NCBI GenBank assembly: GCA_951640165.1
Contig: OX621256.1
Location: 1,922,001 to 1,986,000, forward strand
Reading direction: 5' to 3'
DNA from: Pseudoips prasinana
Lineage: Eukaryota > Arthropoda > Insecta > Lepidoptera > Nolidae
Length of the DNA: 64,000 nucleotides
The position numbers and the translations under genes are program-made. Numbering within the stretch: position 1 is the first letter of the stretch; every line of letters starts with the position of its first letter. Below the pieces are notes generated by a model. The model did no database searches and was not told the origin of the DNA. It saw only the letters and a list, made by a program, of their open reading frames with translations. Below, piece after piece: positions 39,038 to 49,964 of the stretch.

Positions 39038-42000
39038 CTACCAGACACGCAATGTCATTACTCAGCTTTGGAACAGACAGCATTTCCCCCACAACTGGCC
39101 CAGGCGAGCATTACTTTAGCTCGTCTTCTATCCTTATAATGTCCTACCAGTGGGTCAAAATAAGTCCCTATAGTAAGCCTCGACCAAGATGACATTGAAG
39201 CCGCTATGTGTTACACAACCTAGATATTGCGGACAGTATGAGCTTTGTCTTCTGTCGCTGATAAAGGAAGGATTATAATAGCATAAGTTGTACATAGTAC
39301 TTATACCACACATCGAATAAAAGACGCATGTTGCAAAACTCATTACGACATCATTCATATTCATTTATTTTTCATAAACATGGGTTAGGTTTACAGTTGT
39401 ACAGTAATTATGATGTACGCCATGTTTTACCTATGACGTATGAAATTTAGCAATTTAATAATAACATAATATACTAAACAATAATATAACATTTCTAAAT
39501 AATTATTTAACATTAAAGTAAGAATATTAAAACAATATGTCAACATTATCCGAATACAGCAAAACTGCCAGCCAATAACAGTTAAACTTGAAATTACAAT
39601 TGAAATTAAAATGAAAATATGTCAGTACGAATTTAAATTAAATTGAAAATAAACTATATATATATTCAAAGAATGTCAACCTGTTAGTTTTAAAATAATT
39701 TATCATTTAAAAATTCATTTATGTCATAGTACGCTTTTCTTGCCAGAAAACCACTGAGTGTATTTTTAATCTAATTTTTGTTGTTTATGGTTCTTATGGA
39801 AAGCGGAATTTTATTATAAATAATAGGTGCCCTGCAATACAACAAATCCCCCAAAACATAACGCCATATCTGAAAATTGACGCGACACACCCATGATAGG
39901 CCGTCAAAAGTGTTGTAACACTTGCAACTTTTCTTAATTTATAGAGAGCGTAAGAGAATTGGTTTAACCTCTGCACTACGTTACTAAGGTGCATCTTCCA
40001 GGTCAGTCTATTGTCTAATATCAATCCAAAGAATTTTGTGGACTCAGTTTCATTAATTGATTGGCCTAAATAATTTATGTCAATATCTAAAGGGTCATTA
40101 TTTCGTTGCTTAAAGTTAATTATATGTGTTTTTGTTAGATTAATTGTCAATTTATTTGATGTCAGCCAGTTAACTAATGAAACCAATGTATTGTTAATGT
40201 CATGTTCTATATAATTATCAAAAGGGTCATAAGTGAGTAGAATAGAGCTATCATCGGCATACATATTTACAAAGTGGTTGGTAACATTGGGAAGGTCATT
40301 TATGTATACTATAAACAAGAATGGGCCTAAGACTGTGCCTTGGGGAACACCTTGACATACAGACCGCACTCTTGACTGATAGTGAGTCTCAATATTAGTG
40401 TCGGGATTTATTCTACGTATCTGAGTGATTTGTTTTCGGTTGGTTAGATATGACTCAATTAGTTTATTGACATTTCCTCTAACACCGTACCATTCGAGTT
40501 TATTAAGAAGGGTCTTATGGTGGACGTTGTCGAATGCTTTGCACATGTCCATGAACAGAGCAATAGTTCTTTTTCGGTTGTTTACGCCTGTGTATACTCT
40601 TTTTAAGAATTCGTGCATTGCCATATTTATGGACTTATTCTTACTAAAGCCATATTGTTGATTTGAAAAGATACTCATTGTTTCAAAATAGTTATTTAAT
40701 TTATCATAAATTACCGCCCGATTGCACTTATACCCATTTTTTCTAAAGTTTTTGAAAATGTTTCAAAAACTTTAGAAAAAATGGGTATAAGTGCAATCGG
40801 GCGATAATTACTAATGCGTTTCTTATCTTCTTTCTTGTGTAATGGAAGAATAATTGAATGTTTCAGTCTATCTGGGAATATACCTTGCTCGAAGCATAGA
40901 TTTATAATATGGCAAAGGGCTGGTGCTAGTGCATTCGCCACACTCTTTATTACATTGGTACAGACATCGTCATAACCTACACTGTTTGTGTTTTTGAGCG
41001 TGTTAATTATTATTGTTATATCTGCTGGTAAAGTAGGTGATAAAAACAATGAATTAGGTTGATTTATTATTGCAGGCTTAGTAGTATTAGTTTCAGTACT
41101 ATTCCCGATGTCAATAAAGTAATCATTAAAAGCATTTGCTATACTTGTCGGGTCTGTTATTTCAGCGTTATTGATCAAAATACTTGAGATATTTTCTTTT
41201 GGTAGATTGGTGTTATAATTATTAATCACTTTCCAAGTAGCTTGTGATTTATTATTGCATCTATGTATGTAGTGATCATTTTGAGTCTTTTGTGTAAGCG
41301 TTATAACTTTTTTGTACCGTTTTGTATAACTTTCAAATGCCGTTTTATTGGTTGTGGTTGGAGATAGACGATATTTCCATAGTAAGTTTCGAGTTTTAGT
41401 ACTACATAATTTAATGCCTTTAGAGATCCATTTAGGTTTTCTCATTGTGGAATTTTTCTTTTTAATCTTTGGGAAACACAGATTATAAAAGAGTGTGAAG
41501 ATGTCGTGAAATAGATTGAAAGCAACATTAGGGTCGATTGATTCGTATACATCACTAAACCGTAAATTATTAATATGTTCGCAAAATTTTTGTACATTTT
41601 CATAGCACGCTTATAAGTATACCAGTACTTAAGTTTACAGGTTCTTTTTTTGGAATCTTGAGAACCTGAGCTGTGTGGTCCGACAAAGCTAGCTCTAGTA
41701 TTTCTCCCTTAGAACCACGAATGTTGTGTATGATATTATCGAGGCAAGTATTACTGCGTAATCTAGTGGGTTAATTAAATTGTAGTTTTGTATTATACTG
41801 CCACAAAATGTATTTAAATCTAGATACTGTTTTATTACTTTTTAAAATGTCAATGTTAAAGTCGCCACATATCACCAATTTATAGTTGTTTCCCTTGCTA
41901 AGAGTTTGTAGAATTTCCTCGAGTTTAGTCAGGAAAATATTGATGGCTTCTATGTTTGTTCGAAGAGGTCTATAAATACATAAAACAAATATTTTATGGT

Positions 42001-43493
42001 GAATCAATCTTATAGCAGAACATTCAATGATACCATCGATTGATAGTTTAACTAAACGAGTCATATTTTCGTAATCATAAGAATTTTGTAGGAGAATACA
42101 GGAACCACCACTGTGGTTTGACCTGCAAGAGTACGACGCTAATTTGTAGTTTATTATATGATGCAAGTCATGTTCTGTCATATTGTGTTCAGTGACACAT
42201 AGAATATCTACTTGTATACCGTCATCTTTTAGCTTTTCCAAATTAACCATAAACTTATCAGATTTATTAATAAGTCCATCTATGTTTTGATGGAGAATAT
42301 ACATAAAGTTAAACACGAAATAAATTATTGGAAGTAGAGCTACATTCAATGGTTTTACTGTTGTCATGATTGTCAAAATCAGGATTACAAGTTTTCAGAG
42401 GAAAATTAATAATATCAACGTTTATATTATTCATTATATTTTGGTAAACTTTTCTGAATCCATAGTTATTTTGCCAGTTATATTAGAGAACATATCAAGT
42501 GTCAAGTCAGAATTTGTATCGAAGAGATAAGCATATTTATAATTGTATAATTCTTCAGATAACAGGTTGTTAAATATTTCAATTTTATAATTATACATTC
42601 ACATTACAATTATACATTTTTACAATTATACATTCATTCATCATCACCACTAGCTTGATCTAAATGTACACTTCACTTCATCTTATGGTATGCTTTGCGT
42701 TCCGTGAATTCCGGGAATAAGCAACAAACATACTAACAAGACACACACAAACTCTCACGTTAAGAATAGTAACGTGATTCTGACGTCAATCGATCGCATT
42801 TTTCAGTATCATTTCATATGCAGTAGCTTCAAGGACATTTCTAGACAAGCTTAAGACAGAAAATATTAGGGTCACACGTTATAAAATCTCGTTTTAAGAC
42901 TCAAAAACTGAATTACTTTTCAATCTAGTCAGATTATAGTTTGTACCAAAATTAAAGATCAACTTTTTTTCCTCCTTTATTTCTTCCTTTCCGATTGCGA
43001 TTACTGGGGCGTTCAAAACAGTTGAACCAATTCCTCGAGACGACCTGAATAAAAATAAAAGTATTTTTCAAACCTACAAGGTTTGAAAAATACTTTTATT
43101 TTAGATTTGAGGTTCTGAATTAAGCAAACAGATCTACAAAAAAGCTCTTCAAGTGTGAAGTTGAATGGTTTTAAATGAGTCTAATGTTAATAAGGCTTAA
43201 TGAATGGGACTAATCCCACCACTGGAACTTATGTAAGCCAGGATCGACAGTGGCACACGAAGAAAACTTTATAAAAAGTGATATTCAGGCCGTCTCGAGG
43301 AATTGGTTCAACTGTTTTGAACGCCCCAGTAATCGCAATCGGAAAGGAAGAAATAAAGGAGGAAAAAAAGAATATAATATTTTCTGTCTTAAGCTTGTCT
43401 AGAAATGTCCTTGAAGCTACTGCATATGAAATGTTTTCATACAAGATGTACCTAAATATCTATGTTACTAGAAATAATATCTAATGTATACAA

Positions 43494-43535
<42 letters not shown>

Positions 43536-46500
43536 TCAAGCTAGTGGTGATGATGAATGAATGTATAATTGTAAAAATGTATAATAATTATAATGTCAAT
43601 TAAAATAAATGAAACAAATTTATGAACACTTAATACAGTGTTTATTTGACTACAAACATTTAACCAGATACAACAATATAAGACATTTTTTTCTGGGCCG
43701 AAAATACATTGCAACAACATACATATCGAGGTCTTAAATTTATAGATCGTGTATGTTTATTGAATACGCAAAATAAACAGAAAATAAATCATTCCGTGTT
43801 TCTTTGCAGTATAGTAGCCGAAAACTATGCCCTGTAGCACATAATTTTCGGCCCAATACGTGAGTGGCTCACCTGAATGGTAGAAGACACCGAATGGGCT
43901 CTTTGATGGACAGGTATATCCTCTGGTTCTGGTTTAGGCTGCAAACAAATAATCTTGTTAATAAGTAAAGTAACTAAGTAACTAAATATTGGAAATATGG
44001 ATTAAATCACGGAGGAGGAACAGGTAAACAACAGAGGTATAATATACTAGATTATCAGAATGTTTGACATTACCATTGGCACCTGCGCCGGCGACACGGC
44101 GGGCGGCAGGTCGTCGGCGGCGGGCGCGCGGCCCGCCAGCAGAGGGCTGGCCGTGGCGCTGGCCACCGGCGTGGCGGCGCCGCTGTTGCCATTAGTCACG
44201 CTCTTCGCGCCCGCACCCGCGCCGCATTGTTGGGCTTGTATGGCCTCTTTTACTTCTTGAAACTTTTCTATGAACTGAAAGCACGGTTGAATCAACAAAA
44301 TCTCTAAGAAGATTTCTAACTTCGTAGAGATTTTGGCAACGAGGGAAATCAAGAATTATAAGTGACACATATAACTTAGGCTTATTAACGACTAAAGCCT
44401 CAAAGCATCTTAACGATGAAAAGCGTCAACTCTAAACCACATCTAAACATTTTTTTTATCGGGACTAGTCCCTCCCTCTTACCCACCACTGCAACTCCTG
44501 TAAGCCAGGATCAACAGTGGCACACAGTCAAATGACACTTAGCGGTTGAGGCTCAGGCATGTCCCGGGGAATCGCTTTAACTGTCGAATTTAATCAGAAT
44601 ATTGTTATATTCTGATTAAATTCGACAGTTAAAGTCTCCTTGTCAGGAGTTAGAAAATGAATCGTAACACTTCCCCTCCAGAGCAAAGCGGGAGACTGAA
44701 TGATATAACGAGGCTACATCTACGCTTCCCACAGATGTGCGAACACGTATTGATCTTTTACGTAAATAAGTCTGAAATTAGTATCGACAGTAGCAGCGTA
44801 GGCGGTTCCCGGTTTGAATTGTCATAATGAAACCAACACCCACTGCCGTTCGATTTATAGAAATAAAAGTGGGCAACAGCACGTGTGACCGTGTGTGGGT
44901 ACAAATTTCATTTGCCTTCAAGAAAACATTGATATATTTGAGAAAATAAACGGAACTTTCAAAGAAGCTAGAATACACTTACTTTCCCTAGTTCAGTTTC
45001 CGAAGCAAAGCCCAGCCCATACACAGTGTTCGCTCTCACGTCGCTCCACTGGCCGAACTTCTGTGACGTCTTCGTAAAGGTCATGTTTGCAGTTATTGTG
45101 CTGTTTATCACCGCCTACAGACAAAAGAAATACAAGTTTTATTGTTGGACTGAAAATTAGTACCCTACTTGTGAATATATTTGCAAGTGCCACTTGTGAG
45201 CGATAACGTATAAAATGAAGCATATCCCTTACCTAGCCGGCGATTTGGTACTTCTTTCGAGAGAAGTTATACAAGGAAACTGCACAAAGGCTGGCAGACA
45301 TTCAGAGTCCGTCGTCCACAGCTGAATCAAGCATGTCTTAAGACGATCCTATAGCGTTACCTTAGTACCCTCAACACTGAAGATGCAGTGCAGATTCCGG
45401 GACGAGTCTTAGGAGACAGCGGCAGAGCTGGCAGACATTAATGACCCCGTCGTCCACAGAGCTTAGTATAGAATCATAGCTCGTCAAGCTATAAGGTTTC
45501 AAGAGGATCCTATACCATTACCTTAGTCCCCTCAACACTGATGATGCAGTGCAGATTCCGGGACGAGTCATAGGAGACAGCGGCAGAGCTGGAAGACATT
45601 CAGGACACCGACGTCCACAGATCTTAGCATAGTAGCATAGCTAGTCAAGCTATAAGGTTTCAAGACGATCCTATACCATTAACTTAATCCCCTCAACACT
45701 GATGACGCGATACAGATACAGGGACGAGTCATAGGAGATAGCGGCTGAGCTGGAAGACATTCAGGACACCGACGTCCACAGTTCTTAGCATAGTATCATA
45801 GCTAGTCAAGCTATAAGGTTTCAAGACGATCCTATACCGTTACCTTAGTCCCCTCAACGCCGACAATGTGGTACACATTCCGGGACGAGTCATAAGAGAC
45901 AGCGGTAGCGCTGGCAGACATTCGGGACCCCGTCGTCCACAGAGCTTAGCATAGTATCCTAGCTAGTCAAGCTATAAGGTTCCAAGCGATCCTATAGTTA
46001 CCTTAGTCCTCCCCACACTGATAATGCAGTGCAGATTCTGGGACGAGTCATATGAAATAGCGGCAGAGCAGGCAGACATTAATGACCCTGTCGTCCACAG
46101 AGCTTACTATAGTATCATAGCTTATCGTGCTGTAAGGTTTCAAGACAATCCTATACCATTCACTTAATCCCCTCAACACCGATGACGCGATACAGATACA
46201 GTGACGAGTCATAGGAGATAGCGGCTGAGCTGGAAGACATTCAGGACAACCACGTCCACAGATCTTAGCATAGTATCATAGCTAGTCAAGCTATAAGGTT
46301 TCAAGACGATCCTATACCGTTACCTTAGTCCCCTCAACACTGATGATGCGGTACAGATTCCGGGACGAGTCATAGGAGATAGCGGCAGAGTTGGCAGACA
46401 TTCATGACCCCATCGTCGAAGCTCTGTGGCTTAGAATAATATCATAGCTCATCTAGCTATAAGGTTTCAAAACGATCCTATAGCTTTACCTTAGTCCTCT

Positions 46501-46807
46501 GAACACTGATGATGCGGTACAGATGCCAGGACGAGTCATAGGAGACAGCGGCAGAGGTGGCAGACATTCGGGACCCCGTCGTCCTGAGATCTTAGCATAG
46601 TATCATAGCTAGTCAAGCGATAAGATTTCAAAACGATCCTATACCGGTACCTTTGTCCCCTCAACACTTATGATGCGGTACAGATTCCGGGATGAGTCAT
46701 AGAAGAACGACACCGAAACGGCAGCGGAGCTGGCCGACATCCAGGACCGCTTCGTCTTCGGGTCTATGTGAAACACGTGAGCCTTGCACGTGAATATCGG
46801 CTGTTCA
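38895..46807 (-). CDS. homer: Homer scaffold protein, five internal exons
   Basis: Homer is a cytoplasmic scaffold; its EVH1 domain binds proline-rich motifs (PPXXF type) on receptors and calcium channels, and its coiled coil forms oligomers. Exons on the minus strand join in frame: 46651-46807, 44983-45114, 44074-44274, 43873-43938, 38895-39037. They give [35 protein letters not shown], then [32 protein letters not shown], then [13 protein letters not shown]: a complete EVH1 domain of about 108 residues. A low-complexity Ala/Pro/Ser linker follows, then [20 protein letters not shown] and a Pro-rich stretch leading into [17 protein letters not shown], the start of the coiled coil as in Drosophila Homer. 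The ATG exon (expected to give Met-Gly) and the rest of the coiled coil were not found. The intron between the first two exons holds an array of partial copies of the EVH1 exon. Confidence 0.93.
39690..42376 (-). mobile_element. Decayed LINE with endonuclease and reverse transcriptase, in Homer intron
   Basis: On the minus strand 42376-41771 gives an APE-type endonuclease ([40 protein letters not shown]). 41445-40711 gives the linker and first reverse transcriptase blocks ([26 protein letters not shown]). 40678-39836 gives [19 protein letters not shown] (near 40255) and TWKMHLSNV. The C terminus is broken: after YGVMFWG an internal deletion joins it out of frame to [28 protein letters not shown] (39690-39830). 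Frameshifts and stops also lie at 41450-41770. A 43-bp-arm palindrome interrupts the frame at 40715-40803. The element is dead; the 3' untranslated part probably extends below 39690. Confidence 0.88.
40715..40803. repeat. Perfect palindrome, 43-bp arms, 3-nt loop, inside LINE
   Basis: Arm one 40715-40757, loop ATG 40758-40760, arm two 40761-40803. The arms begin CGCCCGATTGCACTTATACC and are exact complements. On the coding strand the sequence reads the proper [15 protein letters not shown], then its own reverse complement, then resumes [13 protein letters not shown] in the expected place. Confidence 0.95.
43052..43102. repeat. Short palindrome, 24-bp arms, 3-nt loop
   Basis: AAAATAAAAGTATTTTTCAA plus ACCT, loop ACA, then the exact complement. 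It follows directly after the family B-like sequence ACGACCTGAAT. Confidence 0.9.
43498..43532. repeat. TA microsatellite
   Basis: About 17 TA units within the long inverted repeat. Confidence 0.95.
43873..43938 (-). CDS. homer: Homer exon, linker
   Basis: 66 bp between TTTGCAG and ATTCAG|GTGAGC. Encodes [20 protein letters not shown] then IQ. Phase 0 on both sides. Confidence 0.8.
44074..44274 (-). CDS. homer: Homer exon, end of EVH1 and Ala-rich linker
   Basis: 201 bp after GTGCTTTCAG; begins [17 protein letters not shown], the last helix of EVH1, then a Gly/Ala/Ser/Pro linker ([20 protein letters not shown]). The donor may be ATG|GTAATG (used here) or CAG|GTGCCA nine bases earlier; both keep phase 0. 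Strongly GC-rich. Confidence 0.88.
44458..44590 (-). repeat. Dispersed repeat family B copy in Homer intron
   Basis: TCCCTCCCTCTTACCCACCA, CTGTAAGCCAGGATCAACAG and CAGGCATGTCCCGGGGAATC are the complement of 24085-24240. The copy breaks in the palindrome at 44575. Confidence 0.65.
44575..44634. repeat. Short palindrome, 27-bp arms, 6-nt loop
   Basis: CTTTAACTGTCGAATTTAAT plus CAGAATA, loop TTGTTA, then the exact complement. The arm starts with the last bases of the family B copy. Confidence 0.92.
44983..45114 (-). CDS. homer: Homer exon, middle of EVH1
   Basis: 132 bp between CTGTAG and GGGAAA|GTAAGT. Encodes [20 protein letters not shown] then [20 protein letters not shown] and ELGK. The KFGQW and YGLGF blocks are EVH1 hallmarks. 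Confidence 0.95.
45289..46650 (-). repeat. Tandem array of partial Homer EVH1 exons with splice donors
   Basis: Eight copies of a unit of about 161 bp follow the real exon. The landmark GACGAGTC falls at 45401, 45562, 45723, 45884, 46042, 46203, 46364 and 46530 (exon equivalent 46690). On the minus strand each unit reads [21 protein letters not shown], then the intron start. All copies I read lack the same 12 bases (Val-Ser-Phe-Phe) of the exon, which keeps the frame. Six of eight keep GTAA at the donor; the copies near 45680 and 46160 have lost it and share other variants. Between exon pieces each unit carries about 90 bp of intron (ATAGCTTGACTAGCTATGAT). Copies are not separated by clear acceptors. 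It looks like tandem duplication of the exon-intron border; whether any copy is spliced is unknown. Confidence 0.9.
46651..46807 (-). CDS. homer: Homer exon, start of EVH1
   Basis: 157 bp after TCTTGTTGCAG; its first base completes a codon begun on the missing upstream exon (expected Met-Gly). Encodes [40 protein letters not shown] and [12 protein letters not shown]; donor AAAG|GTACCG. The second half is the source of the array at 45289-46650. Confidence 0.95.
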
Positions 46808-47965
46808 CTGCAACAAGAGAAAGAATTTCTATTATTATTTGGGTAAAAAATACCATTAGCTGGCACCTATTACGTCATTTAAATCAGAGACATATTTGTC
46901 AGGTCATCGCGATTGAGTAAGCTATGCCTTTCAGAGCGGATTTCTAATGATTCCATATTAGCACTTAAATAACACTTCGCAATATACACAATATAGGCGT
47001 TTTCGTGATTTTATAAAGAACTTTAAACGTGCCCTCTGAAAAGTTTTTCTAAAGTTCCTTAACACGGCTTGCGTTAAGCGTTGACAGACACATGGTGGAT
47101 ATCGTCAAGTAGGAAAAAAGCGTTATGCCACCTCACCTCTGCTCTTTCTATTTATTATATAAGAATAAGTGTCTGCTTCAAGGAGATTCGTGAAGACGGG
47201 CATTGTGCGATTATATGACGGACGGATGGACGCGTAGAAATTTCGCAAAATTTACTTTTGTTTTAAATCTTACCCCAGTGATATTAAAGACCTATTACTG
47301 TAATTATTGCAAAAAATCTTTCATGATGGGCCTCTCCTTCGCATGTCTTTGGTGTACCGACATGGCTTTAATTCGGGCATGATACCAATTGTAATAGAAA
47401 CTATCCGGAAACAGTAGAATGTGTCTTGCCAATGTCCGTATAGGTAAAACTCATTATAACGAGAATAACGACATTAACAAGAGCAAATTTCAACGAAATA
47501 TGTTGTACGCAATGAAATGTATCAAATTGAACGTAATTAATGCGCTGAAGCGTCTAATTCAGTCGCAAGAAGTTGAACCCATATGTCAGTGATTTCCCTA
47601 ATTTGATCAGTCTGTAAACCGTGCCGGATCAACCGCAGGGTTGCAGACCGGTTAAAAGCATTTTGTTAACCAATTACAAAGGGAGATTAATGTTATTTGA
47701 TAGTAATCGACCCCTGTATCCCATCTACATATGTAAGCTGTCCAATCCGATTCGATTTCCGCACTGAACAATCTTCGACAACACACAATATTTTATTTAA
47801 TATTTCAGTTATTACGTAAATTAACTAATTTACGTTATTTTAATGGTTATTTCTAAGTTAAAATATTGCTTGTCGATATTTAGCTTCAAGATATATTTTA
47901 CTACATCATATCCATTCAAATTCGTCTAGATTGAGATAAGTATTTAAAATTATTATTACGTCGAA
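46808..47965. other. Homer upstream intron, nothing recognised
   Basis: 1.16 kb with no supported frame. The short ATG exon of Homer was sought here and not found with confidence. Confidence 0.4.
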
Positions 47966-48075
47966 CCTTGCCTGTTTAACGACGGTCATGCATTATTAAT
48001 GCATGACCGTCGTTCAGGCCTAATGAGCCCCAATTGAAAAGACCCAGCGAAACAATCCCAGCGATCTCAGTGTCA
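47966..48075 (-). repeat. Repeat family C fragment with palindrome
   Basis: GAGCCCCAATTGAAAAGACC then CAGCGAAACAATCCCAGCG matches 49590-49650. At its left end 47978-48014 is a perfect palindrome (18-bp arms AACGACGGTCATGCATTA, 1-nt loop). Confidence 0.65.
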
Positions 48076-48580
48076 TGAGTTCCATATTTTTTTACTCAAC
48101 AAAGTAGCCTTATTTTTTTGTTTTTTAATATTATCGAAAACCTTTTAGCTTTGGTTTGCTTTTAGCGAAACTTCCTCCCACGTACGTTGAGGTTGTAGAA
48201 TGAACTCCCTGTTACGGTTTACCCACAAGACTACAAAAAGGGAGTTCCAAGGTTTCTTCGCTTGCAAGCGTTCATAGGCTACGGTGACCACTTACCATCA
48301 GTTGGACCGTATGCTTGTTTGCCAACTAGGTTGTATAAAACAATTTAAAGCTTGGGTTAAAATCAGTATACTTTAATTCAACGACGTGCCAACCCTGTTT
48401 AAGTTATGTAACAGGTCAATGCGTCTAAATGAGTGTGCGAATGGTAAGGTCGGGTGTAAACACATTTGGCGTGTTTACTCCCGCCGTATGGGGTTGAGCG
48501 ATTCAACCTGTAACATTTAAAGCTGGATACAGTGGGATAAGTTTGGTTTTTAACTACTTAGTGGTCGTACTTATTTCATA

Positions 48581-48880
48581 CTAGCTGTGCCCCTCGATTT
48601 ACCCGCCTTACATTTTATAAATTACTAGCTGTGCCCCGCGGTATTACCCGCGTTAAACTTTATAAATTATTACAGCTCCTCCCCCGTAGGTAATAGCGTG
48701 ATAATATGTACCCTATATGTTGACCCGACATCTTAGTAACATCCATGCAAAATTTTAAGTGAATCCATGCAGTACTTTTTAAGTTTAGCCCGGACATACA
48801 TACAGACAAACAGACAATCAGACAAAATTCTAAAAACTATATTTTTGACTTCGATATCGATGGTAGATCACGCCCCACCT
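48581..48880 (-). mobile_element. Helitron-like element preceded by a Helitron end
   Basis: 48581-48624 is a bare 3' end (CTAGCTGTGCCCCTCGATTT), directly followed at 48625 by a longer copy of the 834 family (CTAGCTGTGCCCCGCGGTAT) that runs to about 48880, where it is truncated. Confidence 0.65.
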
Positions 48881-49065
48881 TACAGAATTCCTTAATAATA
48901 ACATTAATAACTTAATGTTGTTTCTGCGTGTGAGTAAGGTCACCAGAGCTCATCGGGGTGGAGGGAGGGTCAGCAACACTGTTTGTTGACTCTTAAAGTC
49001 CGGCAAAGCACCTGCATCCCCTCTGGTGGCCCACTGGCTCGTTTGTTGCTCTCTTATATAAAAAA

Positions 49066-49219
49066 CTAGCTGTGCCCCGCGGTGTTACCCGCGTTAAATT
49101 TTATAAATTTTCTTTGCTATAAACCTCACGGAGCCCGAGACCTTTCCAACGAATGCAAAACCGTGGAAATCGGTTCATGCGTTCTGGAGTTATAGCGTCA
49201 GGAAGGAAAACCCGACTTA
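49066..49219 (-). mobile_element. Short Helitron-like element, fourth subfamily
   Basis: CTAGCTGTGCCCCGCGGTGT end, body TTTGCTATAAACCTCACGGA ... AACCGTGGAAATCGGTTC ... CAGGAAGGAAAACCCGACTT. Two more copies at 50816 and 50985. Confidence 0.65.
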
Positions 49220-49237
49220 AAATAAAATAAAAAAATA

Positions 49238-49760
49238 AAAAAGGTTTTTATTCACGTAGACTTCAAAAAAGCGCTTGTAAATAGTCAGAACATGTTTGTA
49301 GTATTATAGTTGTATACATTATTATTTCTAGTAACATAGATATTAGGTACACATGTATTGATAGTATTGAAACATTAATAAAATTTATTTTATAACAGCA
49401 ATGATATTTAGCTAGCTCGAATCAAGTTATTGTCAAGAGATTATGTTTAAGTTTAATTATCTAGTTTAAGTCTAATTATCTAGTTTAAGTCTAATATTTG
49501 TAATACATATTGGCAATGGTTCTGTCTATATTAAGGTGATATTATTTTGACGGACCTTGTGTTAATTACGACGGTCGCGCTTTAATGCTACCACCGGATC
49601 CAATGCGCCCCAACTGAGAAGACCCAGCGAAACAAACTCAGCGGGTGTCTGTACTACCGGTTTCAACACGGCCCAGTTGTGACGCTCCGGCGAAACATAC
49701 TCAATGGGGCATATACACGAGATTTGGTCCACTTACTGTAATTATTTAGCAGGCAAACAC
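49238..49760 (-). mobile_element. LINE-type 3' end (family D) with upstream family C sequence
   Basis: On the minus strand family C (TTCGCTGGGTCTTCTCAGTT, CACAAGGTCCGTC) leads into AATATAGACAGAACCATTGC ... GTTCTGACTATTTACAAGCG, CTTTTTTGAAGTCTACGTGA and ATAAAAACC with an A-rich end. The same order at 60590-60905 (+) and the end alone at 55696-55983 (+) show that C and D belong to one retroelement. Confidence 0.65.
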
Positions 49761-49964
49761 AATATATGCTCGATCGGTTGTCTGATTATTTATTTATTTT
49801 AGGTTTAATATATTAGAAAGAGAAAATAAAAACGTCAAAATAAAAGTAACATTAATCATTTTGAGACACAACCAACAGTTCTGAAATTCGTAGAATATTT
49901 AAATAATAGATAGTTTTATTACAGATAGTTCATGTAACATAAAAGATTACTCATGTCTATATGG

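Larger units (their letters stand above)
42593..43602. repeat. Long interrupted inverted repeat
   Basis: The outer arms 42615-42661 and 43533-43580 match (CACTAGCTTGATC / GATCAAGCTAGTG). The inner arms 42823-43047 and 43277-43437 match (GCAGTAGCTTCAAGGACATT, CGATTGCGATTACTGGGGCG). The left arm has about 90 extra bases at 42869-42960. A family B repeat (43205-43345) lies on the right side and is itself partly mirrored on the left. The centre carries a 51-bp palindrome, and a TA run is at 43498-43532. Confidence 0.75.

Noticed and set aside
45289..46650. CRISPR-like array
   Set aside because: Regular period, but the whole 161-bp unit is repeated with no unique spacers, and it matches the adjacent Homer exon. 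The genome is animal.
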